A stretch of DNA of 64,000 nucleotides from an uncultured Prevotellaceae bacterium (GTDB lineage: Bacteria; Bacteroidota; Bacteroidia; Bacteroidales; Bacteroidaceae): positions 1-64,000 of the forward strand of contig CAMZCM010000005.1 of assembly GCA_947305005.1 (NCBI GenBank), given 5' to 3'. The notes beneath the pieces were generated by a model. It saw only the letters and a list, made by a program, of their open reading frames with translations, was not told the DNA's origin and did not search any database. Every line of letters begins with the position of its first letter. Position 1 is the stretch's first letter. Both the position numbers and the translations under genes were made by a program. Shown here in pieces: positions 53,863 to 62,308 of this stretch.

Positions 53863-54615
53863 ATGATTAAGAAGATATTGGTTTCTCAACCTAAGCCCTC
53901 TTCCGAAAAGTCACCCTACTTTGACATTGCCGAACGCCACGGCGTAGAAATTGTCTTTCGACCTTTTATCAAAGTCGAAGGTTTGACGGCTAAGGAGTTC
54001 CGCGCTCAGAAAATTTCCATCTCTAACACTACTGCGGTGATTTTCACATCGCGCCATGCCATTGACCATTTCTTTCAGTTGGCAAAAGAACTGCGTTTCA
54101 ATATTTCTGAAGAAATGAAGTATTTCTGCATTACAGAGCAGGTGGCTTTGTATATCCAAAAGTACGTTCAGTACCGCAAGCGCAAGGTCTTCTTCGGCAC
54201 AACGGGTAAAATTGCTGATTTGCTTCCCACGATGGCCAAGCACAAGAACGAGCACTATTTCGTGCCCCAGAGCGATGTGCATACCGATGAGATCAAGCAA
54301 TTGTTGGATTCTAAGAAGCTGCACCATACAGAGGCTATCATGTACCGTACCGTTTCCAATGACTTCGCTAGTGATGAGACGTTTGACTATGATATGGTCG
54401 TGTTTTTCAGCCCCAGCGGTGTGCAGAGCCTGTTGAAAAACTTCCCTAACTTCAAACAGGACAAGTTGGCCATTGCCACTTTCGGTCCCACGACAGCAAA
54501 AGCTGTCAAAGATGCAGGACTACGCCTTGATTTAGAAGCTCCGACAGCCCAATATCCCAGCATCACTGCTGCTCTGAATGCTTATATCGAAGAGCAGAAC
54601 AAGAAAAAGAAATGA
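53863..54615 (+). CDS. hemD: uroporphyrinogen-III synthase
   Basis: A 250-residue HemD-family protein: KKILVSQPKPSSEKSPYFDIAERHGVEIVFRPFIKVEG, AVIFTSRHAIDHFFQLAKELRF and MVVFFSPSGVQSLLKNFPNFKQDKLAIATFGPTTAKAVKDAGLRL, the two-domain fold of the family, poorly conserved as usual. It closes hydroxymethylbilane to uroporphyrinogen III, for haem and corrinoid. A TACTTTTG -7-like element at 53767-53774 lies inside the preceding gene. The last bases overlap the rnpA start (ATGA). Confidence 0.85.
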   Translation: MIKKILVSQPKPSSEKSPYFDIAERHGVEIVFRPFIKVEGLTAKEFRAQKISISNTTAVIFTSRHAIDHFFQLAKELRFNISEEMKYFCITEQVALYIQKYVQYRKRKVFFGTTGKIADLLPTMAKHKNEHYFVPQSDVHTDEIKQLLDSKKLHHTEAIMYRTVSNDFASDETFDYDMVVFFSPSGVQSLLKNFPNFKQDKLAIATFGPTTAKAVKDAGLRLDLEAPTAQYPSITAALNAYIEEQNKKKK

Positions 54616-55031
54616 TTCCTGAGGGAAACCTTTTCCCAAAGCAAGAACGTCTCTGTAGCCAAAAGGCTATTGAAACTTTGTTTACGGGCGGAAACCGAGC
54701 CTTCTCGGCCTTTCCGCTCCGTGTGGTTTATAGGAAGGCTGAAACGGCTCACACGCAGGTGCTCTTCTCTGTTTCCAAGCGCCATTTCAAACATGCCGTT
54801 GACCGCAACCGTGCCAAGAGACAACTGCGCGAGGCGTGGCGAAAGGACCGCGACATCCTTCCCGAAGACCCTTTGCATCTTGCTTTTATGTGGCTGTCCG
54901 ATGAGCCTCAACCCACAGAGCTCATTGAGCGCAAAATGAAAAACCTTCTTCATCGCATACAGGAAGACCTATGCTCCACCAACTCCTCATCTTCCCCATC
55001 CGCTTCTACCAACGATTCATCAGCCCAATGA
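54612..55031 (+). CDS. rnpA: ribonuclease P protein component
   Basis: A 139-residue basic protein with the RnpA core: [55 protein letters not shown], including the RNR signature RNRAKRQ that contacts the RNase P RNA. It assists 5' maturation of tRNAs. It overlaps hemD by 4 bp and yidD by 61 bp. The last 25 residues are Ser/Thr-rich and unconserved, a result of overlap with yidD. Confidence 0.93.
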   Translation: MIPEGNLFPKQERLCSQKAIETLFTGGNRAFSAFPLRVVYRKAETAHTQVLFSVSKRHFKHAVDRNRAKRQLREAWRKDRDILPEDPLHLAFMWLSDEPQPTELIERKMKNLLHRIQEDLCSTNSSSSPSASTNDSSAQ

Positions 55032-55210
55032 CACCTCCGTCGTGCCGCTTCACCCCAACATGTTCTCAATATGCGGTGGAAGCGCTACAGAAGCATGGTG
55101 CCATTAAAGGGCTCTATCTGGCCATTCGTCGGATTCTGCGTTGCCACCCGTGGGGAGGTTATGGCTACGACCCCGTTCCAGAAGAATTCCATTTCTTCTC
55201 TTTCTTCTAA
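54971..55210 (+). CDS. yidD: membrane protein insertion efficiency factor YidD
   Basis: A 79-residue YidD with the signature [50 protein letters not shown]. It associates with the inner membrane through an N-terminal amphipathic helix and aids Sec/YidC insertion. It overlaps the 3' end of rnpA by 61 bp in another frame, an arrangement usual for this gene pair. Confidence 0.95.
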   Translation: MLHQLLIFPIRFYQRFISPMTPPSCRFTPTCSQYAVEALQKHGAIKGLYLAIRRILRCHPWGGYGYDPVPEEFHFFSFF

Positions 55211-55228
55211 AAAAAGGCCATTTCATCG

Positions 55229-55816
55229 GTGACTTACCTCAATTTTCATACTCATCATCCCGTACCCGAAGACGAAAGAACCATTCCCTCTTTCGGCCTT
55301 CACCCATGGTTCCTGACAGAAGATTGGGCAGCACAGCTGCCATCGATGGCTGCGTCCATCACCGCGACAGAATCTTTCATTGGCGAGTGCGGTTTGGACC
55401 GTTTGTGCGACACGCCTTACGACCGACAGTTGGCAGCCTTTGAGGCACAGATCGCCTTGAGCGAACAGTTAGGTGTGCCCCTAATCCTACATTGTGTCAA
55501 GGCCATCGATGACGTCATTCGTCTGAAACGCACGACACATCAGCCCTGGATCTGGCATGGGTTTCGAGGAAAGCCCCAACAGCTACAGCAATTGCTCGAT
55601 CATGGTTTTTACATCAGTTTCGGTTTCCGCTATCACCCGGAAAGCTTGCAGGCTTGTCCTTTAGACCGTCTGTTCCTGGAAACCGACGATATCCCCGATT
55701 CCATCGCACCTCTTTACCATAAAGTAGCCCTCTTGCGCAACCTTGACACAGAAAATCTTTGTGAACAGATATGGCAAAACAATCATTCTATCAAAAAGAT
55801 GGCTTTTCCTGCCTAA
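55229..55816 (+). CDS. short TatD-type metal-dependent hydrolase
   Basis: A 195-residue TatD-like protein starting at a GTG. NFHTHHP supplies the metal-binding HxH, GECGLDRL the Glu/Asp, PLILHCVKA the next His, and LFLETDD the final acidic residue, while the WHGFRG segment takes the place of the second His motif. At about 195 residues it is shorter than E. coli TatD (about 260), as is common for Bacteroidetes versions in this hemD-rnpA-yidD locus. Family members are 3'-5' deoxyribonucleases. It starts 18 bp after yidD. Confidence 0.8.
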   Translation: MTYLNFHTHHPVPEDERTIPSFGLHPWFLTEDWAAQLPSMAASITATESFIGECGLDRLCDTPYDRQLAAFEAQIALSEQLGVPLILHCVKAIDDVIRLKRTTHQPWIWHGFRGKPQQLQQLLDHGFYISFGFRYHPESLQACPLDRLFLETDDIPDSIAPLYHKVALLRNLDTENLCEQIWQNNHSIKKMAFPA

Positions 55817-55833
55817 GATTCTGAAAGAATGCT

Positions 55834-55841
55834 TATCTTTG
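55834..55841 (+). promoter_or_regulatory. -7 element upstream of the GH127 gene
   Basis: TATCTTTG, about 31 bp above the ATG at 55873. No good -33 TTTG. Confidence 0.5.
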
Positions 55842-55872
55842 CCCCGAAATAACAGAACAAAACCTATTGACA

Positions 55873-57918
55873 ATGATGAAAAGAAGTATTGGACTCGCAT
55901 TAATCTGGATGTACGCATCCCTTTGTGTCACAGCAAAAGAAAACAAAACGACATCTATGGGATATCCCATCACTCCCGTTCCTTTCACCAGCGTGAAGGT
56001 GAACGAAGGCTTCTGGGGTCAACGTATTCAGGCTGCACGCGAGGTAACAGTACCTCTTGCTTTTTCAAAGTGTGAGGAGACGGGTCGTTACACAAATTTC
56101 GTCAATGCGACTGCCCACATGAAAAATCCTTTGCAGGTAGGTTTCATTCCGGAGGGTAGCTTCCCCTTCGATGACACCGATCCCTACAAGACTATCGAGG
56201 GCGCTAGTTATCTTCTGCAAACTTATCCTGACAAGAAACTGGAGCACTATCTGGATTCTATTATTGCCATCATCGGTGCAGCCCAAGAACCGGATGGATA
56301 CCTTTACACTGCTCGTACACAGAACCCGCAGGCTCCGCATCCCTGGTCTGGCGACCGCCGCTGGGTAAAAGAGGAGGAAGGTAGCCATGAACTCTACAAC
56401 CTCGGTCACATGGTTGAAGCTGCTATCGCCCATTATCAGGCTACGGGCAAGCGTTCCTTCCTGGACATCGCCATCCGTTTCGCCGACTGTGTCTGCCGCG
56501 AGGTTGGCAACGGTGTCGGACAGGCCCGTGTTGTGCCCGGTCATCAGATTGCAGAGATGGCGCTGGCAAAGCTCTATCTATGTACCGGCGACAAGAAATA
56601 TTTGGATGAGGCCAAGTTCTTGCTCGATGAACGCGGCAAGACCACCGTCACACACGATTACTCACAGGCCCACAAGCCTGTCATCGAACAGGATGAAGCC
56701 GTAGGTCATGCTGTTCGTGCTACCTATATGTATGCAGGTATGGCGGACGTGGCCGCGCTCACGGGCGACAGCGCCTACATCAAGGCTATTGACCGCATCT
56801 GGGACAACATCGTCACGAAGAAACTGTATATCACCGGCGGTATCGGAGCCACCAACCAAGGCGAAGCCTTCGGCAAGAACTATGAGCTGCCCAATATGAC
56901 GGCCTACTGCGAGACCTGTGCCGCCATTGGTAATGTCTATGTCAACCACCGCCTGTTCCTCCTGCACGGAGAATCGAAATATTACGATGTGCTGGAACGT
57001 ACACTTTACAACGGCCTCATCAGCGGTATGAGCCTCGACGGCGGTGCGTTCTTCTACCCCAATCCCCTCGCCTCCGAAGGTCAGCACCAGCGTCAGCCGT
57101 GGTTTGGTTGTGCCTGCTGCCCCTCCAACATCTGTCGCTTCATCCCCTCACTGCCAGGCTATGTCTATGCGGTCAAGGATCAAAATGTCTATGTGAACCT
57201 CTTCCTGGCAAATCAAAGCACGCTCAGCGTCGGTGGCAAGAATGTAAAACTCTCTCAGGCAACGAACTATCCCTGGAACGGAGACATCACGCTGACTGTT
57301 GACGAAAACCGTGCTGGCACCTTCACCCTGAAGGTGCGTGTACCCAATTGGACACGTGGCGAGGTGGTTCCCTCTGACCTTTACACCTTCTCCAACGTGG
57401 AGTCCAGTAACTATACGATTTCTGTCAATGGCGAAAAGGTGAATGGCTCATTAGATCATGGTTATCTTCCCATCTCCCGCAAGTGGAAGAAGGGCGACCG
57501 TGTGCAGATTCATTTCGATATGCCCGTCCGCACCGTCGTGGCCAATGATGCCGTAGCAGCGGATCGCGGACGTGTCTGCATCGAACGCGGACCATTAGTC
57601 TATTGTGCCGAACATCCCGATAACCCATTCAATCTGAACAGTGTCCTCATCGGTCGTCGTCCCCAGTTCACGCTGGGAACTTCCACTATCGCTGGCACAG
57701 CTGTCACTACGATTCAGACCGAGGCTCAGCGCCTCAGCTACAACAACGCTGGTCAGCTTGAGGTCAATAATACGTCCCTCACACTGATTCCTTACTACGC
57801 CTGGGCTCATCGTGGACGCGGCCAAATGGCCATCTGGTTGCCGCAGGATGTTAGTGCTATCAGACTGAAGAAAGCTGAGGTTGTGAAACAAAAAGGAAAT
57901 GGATTCTTTAACGAATAA
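55873..57918 (+). CDS. GH127 beta-L-arabinofuranosidase-type glycosidase
   Basis: A 681-residue exported enzyme (signal peptide to about residue 22). It has the family start VPFTSVKVNEGFWGQRIQAAREVTVPLAF, the (alpha/alpha)6 barrel with AAQEPDGYLYTARTQ, HELYNLGHMVEAAIAHYQATG and TGGIGATNQGEAFGKNYELPN, and the zinc-thiolate site: E347 and C349 in AYCETCAA, C415 and C416 in FGCACCPSN, equal in pattern to E338, C340, C417 and C418 of Bifidobacterium HypBA1, where the first Cys of the pair is the nucleophile. It releases L-arabinofuranose from plant extensin-type or arabinan glycans; some homologues act on other sugars. It has its own -7 element. Confidence 0.88.
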   Translation: MMKRSIGLALIWMYASLCVTAKENKTTSMGYPITPVPFTSVKVNEGFWGQRIQAAREVTVPLAFSKCEETGRYTNFVNATAHMKNPLQVGFIPEGSFPFDDTDPYKTIEGASYLLQTYPDKKLEHYLDSIIAIIGAAQEPDGYLYTARTQNPQAPHPWSGDRRWVKEEEGSHELYNLGHMVEAAIAHYQATGKRSFLDIAIRFADCVCREVGNGVGQARVVPGHQIAEMALAKLYLCTGDKKYLDEAKFLLDERGKTTVTHDYSQAHKPVIEQDEAVGHAVRATYMYAGMADVAALTGDSAYIKAIDRIWDNIVTKKLYITGGIGATNQGEAFGKNYELPNMTAYCETCAAIGNVYVNHRLFLLHGESKYYDVLERTLYNGLISGMSLDGGAFFYPNPLASEGQHQRQPWFGCACCPSNICRFIPSLPGYVYAVKDQNVYVNLFLANQSTLSVGGKNVKLSQATNYPWNGDITLTVDENRAGTFTLKVRVPNWTRGEVVPSDLYTFSNVESSNYTISVNGEKVNGSLDHGYLPISRKWKKGDRVQIHFDMPVRTVVANDAVAADRGRVCIERGPLVYCAEHPDNPFNLNSVLIGRRPQFTLGTSTIAGTAVTTIQTEAQRLSYNNAGQLEVNNTSLTLIPYYAWAHRGRGQMAIWLPQDVSAIRLKKAEVVKQKGNGFFNE

Positions 57919-57933
57919 GACAATACGAAGAAT

Positions 57934-58341
57934 ATGATGAGACGATTTTTTCTCTGCTTTGCTATAGCGTGTTTGACCGTCATTAGTGTGACCGCACGTG
58001 ATTTGGTGATAACCATGAACGATGGAACACGTTATGCCTATCCGTTGTCCAGCCAGTCAACGGTGAATCTGATCATGGGACAGGAGGAGTTTACCCTTAA
58101 CGGTAAAGCCTATCAGTTGAGCGAGGTGAAAGAACTCCGTATTTTCAAAGAGGCACCAGACGATGCGATTGTCGTCGGTGTGGAAAGCATTGCCGAGAAA
58201 TCAAACATCACGCCTGCGAAGGTGTATGACCTGAGTGGACGTGAAGTCAGCACTAGCAGGAACAATTCGCGAGGCGCGAACAGCATCAAATTGCGGCCCG
58301 GTGTCTATATCATCAATCACCAGAAAGTTACTGTACAATGA
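57934..58341 (+). CDS. small exported protein with YDLSG C-terminal motif
   Basis: A 135-residue exported protein (MMRRFFLCFAIACLTVISVTA). The mature part DLVITMNDGTRYAYPLSSQSTVNLIMGQEEFTLNGKAYQLSEVKELRIFKE is a compact beta-rich domain seen in small Prevotella secreted proteins. It ends KVYDLSGREVSTS...GVYIINHQKVTVQ. No enzymatic motif. It overlaps the zincin-like gene by 4 bp (ATGA), so the two are translated together, suggesting a partner or surface-anchoring role. It follows the GH127 gene by 15 bp. Confidence 0.7.
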   Translation: MMRRFFLCFAIACLTVISVTARDLVITMNDGTRYAYPLSSQSTVNLIMGQEEFTLNGKAYQLSEVKELRIFKEAPDDAIVVGVESIAEKSNITPAKVYDLSGREVSTSRNNSRGANSIKLRPGVYIINHQKVTVQ

Positions 58342-60467
58342 TAAAGGGCAAAGGCTTCTTGATTCTTTTCTTACTGGCGGCTACATTAGCCCAAGCACAA
58401 GAAAGTCTCTGGATCAGACATGATAACCGTTTTGTAGGAAACGATGTCATTGATTTGTCTGATAAAGATTCCGTTGTCTTTACTTCGACCGGCATTCGTG
58501 TCTATGCCAATGGCCGGATGGCAACTTCCAAGGCGTATTCCTCGTCGTTGGATCTCTCGAGTGGCGCTGATTCCAGCGCTGCCATCCTGTTCAATGACCC
58601 AGGACGCATTCTGTGGAAGCCGACAACATCGGACAAAAGCTATAACAACGACTACACCAAAAGCACTAGCCGCTGGACTTTTGAGCGCTCTCGGGAGAGT
58701 GAGCATTTTGTGGTGTTTTGGGACAAGGACTTTGGCGCAAATCCCAACGACAAGAGTGTTCCTTCGGCTCTGCGAGTAGATATTGATGATCTGCTGCAGA
58801 AAGCTGAGAGATTCTTTGATACAAATGTCAACCGACTGGGAATGGCCGTCGTAGGAGAAAACCAATCCCAGCTGGACAAGTATAAGATGAGCATCTATCT
58901 GCTCTATCAAACAGAATGGTTGGCTACAGGTTCCGGTAACGACGATGTGGCCGGTGCCCTCTGGGTCAACCCCTCGACTTGCAAGCCTGTGGGTCATACG
59001 ATTGCCCATGAAATCGGACATTCTTTCCAGTTTCAGGTAGCAGCCGATAAACGCAAGAACGGCACTTCTAACTACACGGATTATGGCTGGCGCTATGGCT
59101 TTGGCGACAACAGCTCCGGCGGCAATGGCTTCTGGGAACAATGTGCCCAATGGCAAGGTTTTCAGGACTATCCCCATGAGACTTTCGGTTCTAACGTCAG
59201 CGTTTGGAAAAAACATTATCACCGCCACTTCCATCATGAGTGGATGCGTTATGCCTGCTATTGGTTCCAATATGTCTGGATAGCCAAACATGGAGAGAAA
59301 GCCTATGGTCGCGTCTGGCGTGAGAGCAAGAAGCCTGAAGACGCGTTGGAGACCTATACCCGCCTCTTCTGCAACAACAAGCTGGATCAGTTCTGGGAGG
59401 AATATTGGAAAGATTATGCCTGCCAACTCCCCAACTACCAGTTTGATGCTATCTATCAGTATGCCACCAAGGATGCCAGGAGCTATCCTATGACCATGTA
59501 TCGTACGACAGATGGCTATTGGCAGGTGGCTTATGCGAGTTGCCCAGAGACCAGTGGTGTGAACATTATTCCTTTACAAGTGCCCCAAGAGGGTGCAGAA
59601 GTGAAAGCGGAATTTGTTGGACTTAACCCCGGAAGCGCTTTGCATCCTGACGATCCCGGGCACTGCCTGTCTGCTGATGACGGCTCAAAATATAATGTTG
59701 TAACCACCTATAATAATATAGGAAAGGCAGACTACCGTGGGTGGCGTTATGGTTTCGTGAGCATTGCCAACGATCAGACCTTCACCTCGGAAATGTTTGC
59801 CGATGCTGAAGGCGTGGCCAGCTACACAATTCCCGCCGGTACTGAAAAACTCTTTTTTGTCGTTATCGGAGCGCCTAAGAAATACAACCGTCACGGTTGG
59901 GATGACAGCGATGCCAACGATGTACAATGGCCCTATCAGGTACGCTTCCAGGGAACAGAACGATCTGGTTATTTCTTCTTCGACGACGATGCTGAGCCCT
60001 GCGACACCACCATTACTTACATGGTGACAGGTGATGCCTCAAACGAGTCCTATCAGCTCGGAACAATCGATTTGCTTAACGAGGGTCTGATGGATGCCGT
60101 GATGCAAGCGTTCAAAATTCCTGTGGCAGACTTCGATGCCAAAATGCTTCCCATAGCGGTCAACACGACGGCAACGCCACAAGAGGGTAAGATTAGCTTC
60201 GCCATGAAGAATCCGACCTCCAACACCTATTATTATAATTATACGGCCAACTACGGCTTCTGGTGCAATGCGTCAGGTGTTCCGCAAGGATATAGCACCT
60301 CGCTTCCCGTCTATCTGGAATATACAACAAACAGCCACACGTTAGCCTATGGTCATCAACCCAAGCAGGGCAAAGGAAAGAGCTACAAGCTGCGTCCCGC
60401 TTTCGTCTATAAGAAGAACGGAAAGCTCTATCATGCTGTAATTGAGTTGACCGTCAAGATGCAATAA
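58338..60467 (+). CDS. exported zincin-like protein (DUF6055-type) with DUF4859 C-terminal domain
   Basis: A 709-residue exported protein (MIKGKGFLILFLLAATLAQA). A short beta domain (about 20-100) resembles the preceding small protein. The central region (about 115-390) has SEHFVVFWDKDFG, a helical segment and the zinc motif H224-E225-I-G-H228 (GHTIAHEIGHSFQFQV) followed by NGFWEQCAQWQGFQ, where a further acidic ligand may lie; this matches DUF6055-type proteins. The C-terminus (about 550-709; TTITYMVTGDASNESYQLGTIDLLNEGLMDAVMQAF) is DUF4859. It is probably a secreted metallopeptidase, perhaps acting on glycoproteins, but substrate and activity are unproven. It follows the small protein gene by overlap and precedes a sulfatase-fold membrane gene by 7 bp. 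Confidence 0.75.
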   Translation: MIKGKGFLILFLLAATLAQAQESLWIRHDNRFVGNDVIDLSDKDSVVFTSTGIRVYANGRMATSKAYSSSLDLSSGADSSAAILFNDPGRILWKPTTSDKSYNNDYTKSTSRWTFERSRESEHFVVFWDKDFGANPNDKSVPSALRVDIDDLLQKAERFFDTNVNRLGMAVVGENQSQLDKYKMSIYLLYQTEWLATGSGNDDVAGALWVNPSTCKPVGHTIAHEIGHSFQFQVAADKRKNGTSNYTDYGWRYGFGDNSSGGNGFWEQCAQWQGFQDYPHETFGSNVSVWKKHYHRHFHHEWMRYACYWFQYVWIAKHGEKAYGRVWRESKKPEDALETYTRLFCNNKLDQFWEEYWKDYACQLPNYQFDAIYQYATKDARSYPMTMYRTTDGYWQVAYASCPETSGVNIIPLQVPQEGAEVKAEFVGLNPGSALHPDDPGHCLSADDGSKYNVVTTYNNIGKADYRGWRYGFVSIANDQTFTSEMFADAEGVASYTIPAGTEKLFFVVIGAPKKYNRHGWDDSDANDVQWPYQVRFQGTERSGYFFFDDDAEPCDTTITYMVTGDASNESYQLGTIDLLNEGLMDAVMQAFKIPVADFDAKMLPIAVNTTATPQEGKISFAMKNPTSNTYYYNYTANYGFWCNASGVPQGYSTSLPVYLEYTTNSHTLAYGHQPKQGKGKSYKLRPAFVYKKNGKLYHAVIELTVKMQ

Positions 60468-60474
60468 TCCGAAC

Positions 60475-62304
60475 ATGAAACTTGTCAAAGAAGGTTTTCT
60501 ATACTATTTCTTTTCGTCTGTGCTCATCGGCTTCCTGCTGATGTGCTATATGTTGGGAGCTACCGAGGCCCATTTTATGGATGCTATCGGGTGGCTGTTC
60601 TTCGTTACGTCCTGCTTTTCCCACGCTGCTTTGCTTCTTGTGGTCGTTTGGCTCGTTCTGTTCTTGCCGTTCGCTCTTCTGCGCTGGAGACGCTTAGCCA
60701 TCACGCTTTTGGTGGGCTCGTTCAGTCTGTTAGCGATGCTTACCTTCGTCAATCTGCAGGTTTATCGCATCTACCGTTTCCATGTCAACGGCTTTATCCT
60801 CAACATGCTGACAGGTCCCAATGCGGGTGATATCTTCGATTTCGATATCAAACTCTATCTCAGCGAAGGGCTGATACTTTTGTTGATTCTGGCTTTGGGA
60901 ATTGGCCTTTGGTTTGTGTGCAAACGTCTGGCGAGTCGCTGCCGTCGTTCTCATGTCTGGAGCGGTATCGGCTTTCTGCTCGCTACCTTGTTGCTCGCCA
61001 ACGGTTCCTATATCTACGGTTCTTTCGTAGTGAAGCCCTCCATCTTGAAAAGCGCCAAATTAGTTCCCTATTACTTTCCGCTTTCGGCGACCAACTTTTT
61101 AGAGGATTTGGGTTTTGAACGGAAAGTGCTTTCTCTGGATACGATTGAAGGAGGCGGCGAGTTGTGCTATCCCTTACAACCCTTGCGGGTCGATACAGCT
61201 CAGGTGAAACGTCCCAATATAGTCATGATCCTGATTGATTCTTGGAGCCGACTGTCCTTGACGGAAGAGACGATGCCTCATACCTGGGAGCTGGCCCATC
61301 AGGAGCAATGGTACCAGAATCACGTCAGTTGCGGCAATGGCACTTCCTTCTCGGTCTTCGGCATGTTCACCAGCTTGCAACCCTATTACTGGTCTGCTTT
61401 CGAAGCCAACCGCTTAAGCCCAGTTCTTATTGACCAACTGCTCAGCGAGGGCTACGATATCCGCACCTACCCCAGTGCAACTCTCGAGAATCCCCCCTTC
61501 AGCCGTATCATCTTCCAGCATGTGCCGAACCTGCGAGTCAACACGAACGGTAATACCTCCTTTGAGCGAGATTTGAAAATCAAAGAAGACTTCATCAGTG
61601 AGCTCCCCCAATTAAAGGAACAAGGGAAACCCTTCTTCTCCTTCATCTTCTTTGATCTGCTGCACGCCTATAGTCTTCCCAAGGAATTGCTCAACCGCTT
61701 CCAACCTTCGTGGGAATACGGAAAGTTCAACGAGTTGCACAATGAGATGGATCCTACCCCCTTCTGGAACCTGTATCGTAATTCCGCCTATCAGACGGAT
61801 CTCATGGTGCATGAAGTGATTACAGCACTCAAGGAACAGGGTTTGTACGATCAGAGCCTCGTCTTTATCACAGGTGATCATGCTCAGGAATACAATGAGA
61901 ATCATAAGAACTATTGGGGCCATAACTCCAACTTCTCACAATACCAGATAGGCGTTCCGCTCCTCGTACACACCCCTGGACAAGATAGTGCGGCAGTTTA
62001 TCGCCATCGTACCACTCATTATGATTTTGTTCCAACACTCATGCACGACTATCTTGGCGTACAGAATCCCATCAGCGACTATGCTTCCGGTCGTTTGCTC
62101 AGTGACACCACTCCTCGTCTGTGGCACTTCGTCGGTAATGAGTTACGCTATGCCTTTATAGTTGAGGGTGATACCATTCTGACAAAGGAGGGAGCAGGGT
62201 ATATTGAGGTGACCGACGCGCATCTCAATCCTGTTGACAACTATCACATCCAGCCGAAGGCTTTTGATGCCGCTGTCAAGGACCTCAACCGTTTCTTTAA
62301 ATAA
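60475..62304 (+). CDS. YejM/PbgA-like sulfatase-fold membrane protein
   Basis: A 609-residue protein with about five N-terminal membrane helices (to about residue 195) and a periplasmic alkaline-phosphatase-superfamily domain. The helical part (LLAMLTFVNLQVYRIYRFHVNGFILNMLTGPNAGDIFDF) is DUF3413-like. The hydrolase part has NIVMILIDSWSRLSLTEETMPHTWELA, SCGNGTSFSVFGMFTSLQPYYW (family position of the Thr nucleophile), LVFITGDHAQEYNEN and WGHNSNFSQYQIGVPLLVH. E. coli YejM/PbgA of this type regulates LPS assembly and may be only weakly catalytic. It converges on the LTA-synthase-like gene with a 4-bp gap. Confidence 0.82.
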   Translation: MKLVKEGFLYYFFSSVLIGFLLMCYMLGATEAHFMDAIGWLFFVTSCFSHAALLLVVVWLVLFLPFALLRWRRLAITLLVGSFSLLAMLTFVNLQVYRIYRFHVNGFILNMLTGPNAGDIFDFDIKLYLSEGLILLLILALGIGLWFVCKRLASRCRRSHVWSGIGFLLATLLLANGSYIYGSFVVKPSILKSAKLVPYYFPLSATNFLEDLGFERKVLSLDTIEGGGELCYPLQPLRVDTAQVKRPNIVMILIDSWSRLSLTEETMPHTWELAHQEQWYQNHVSCGNGTSFSVFGMFTSLQPYYWSAFEANRLSPVLIDQLLSEGYDIRTYPSATLENPPFSRIIFQHVPNLRVNTNGNTSFERDLKIKEDFISELPQLKEQGKPFFSFIFFDLLHAYSLPKELLNRFQPSWEYGKFNELHNEMDPTPFWNLYRNSAYQTDLMVHEVITALKEQGLYDQSLVFITGDHAQEYNENHKNYWGHNSNFSQYQIGVPLLVHTPGQDSAAVYRHRTTHYDFVPTLMHDYLGVQNPISDYASGRLLSDTTPRLWHFVGNELRYAFIVEGDTILTKEGAGYIEVTDAHLNPVDNYHIQPKAFDAAVKDLNRFFK

Positions 62305-62308
62305 GGAC

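Noticed and set aside
58386..59426. 346-residue open frame opposite the zincin-like gene
   Set aside because: It is a shadow; the plus strand has signal peptide, HEIGH motif and operon context.
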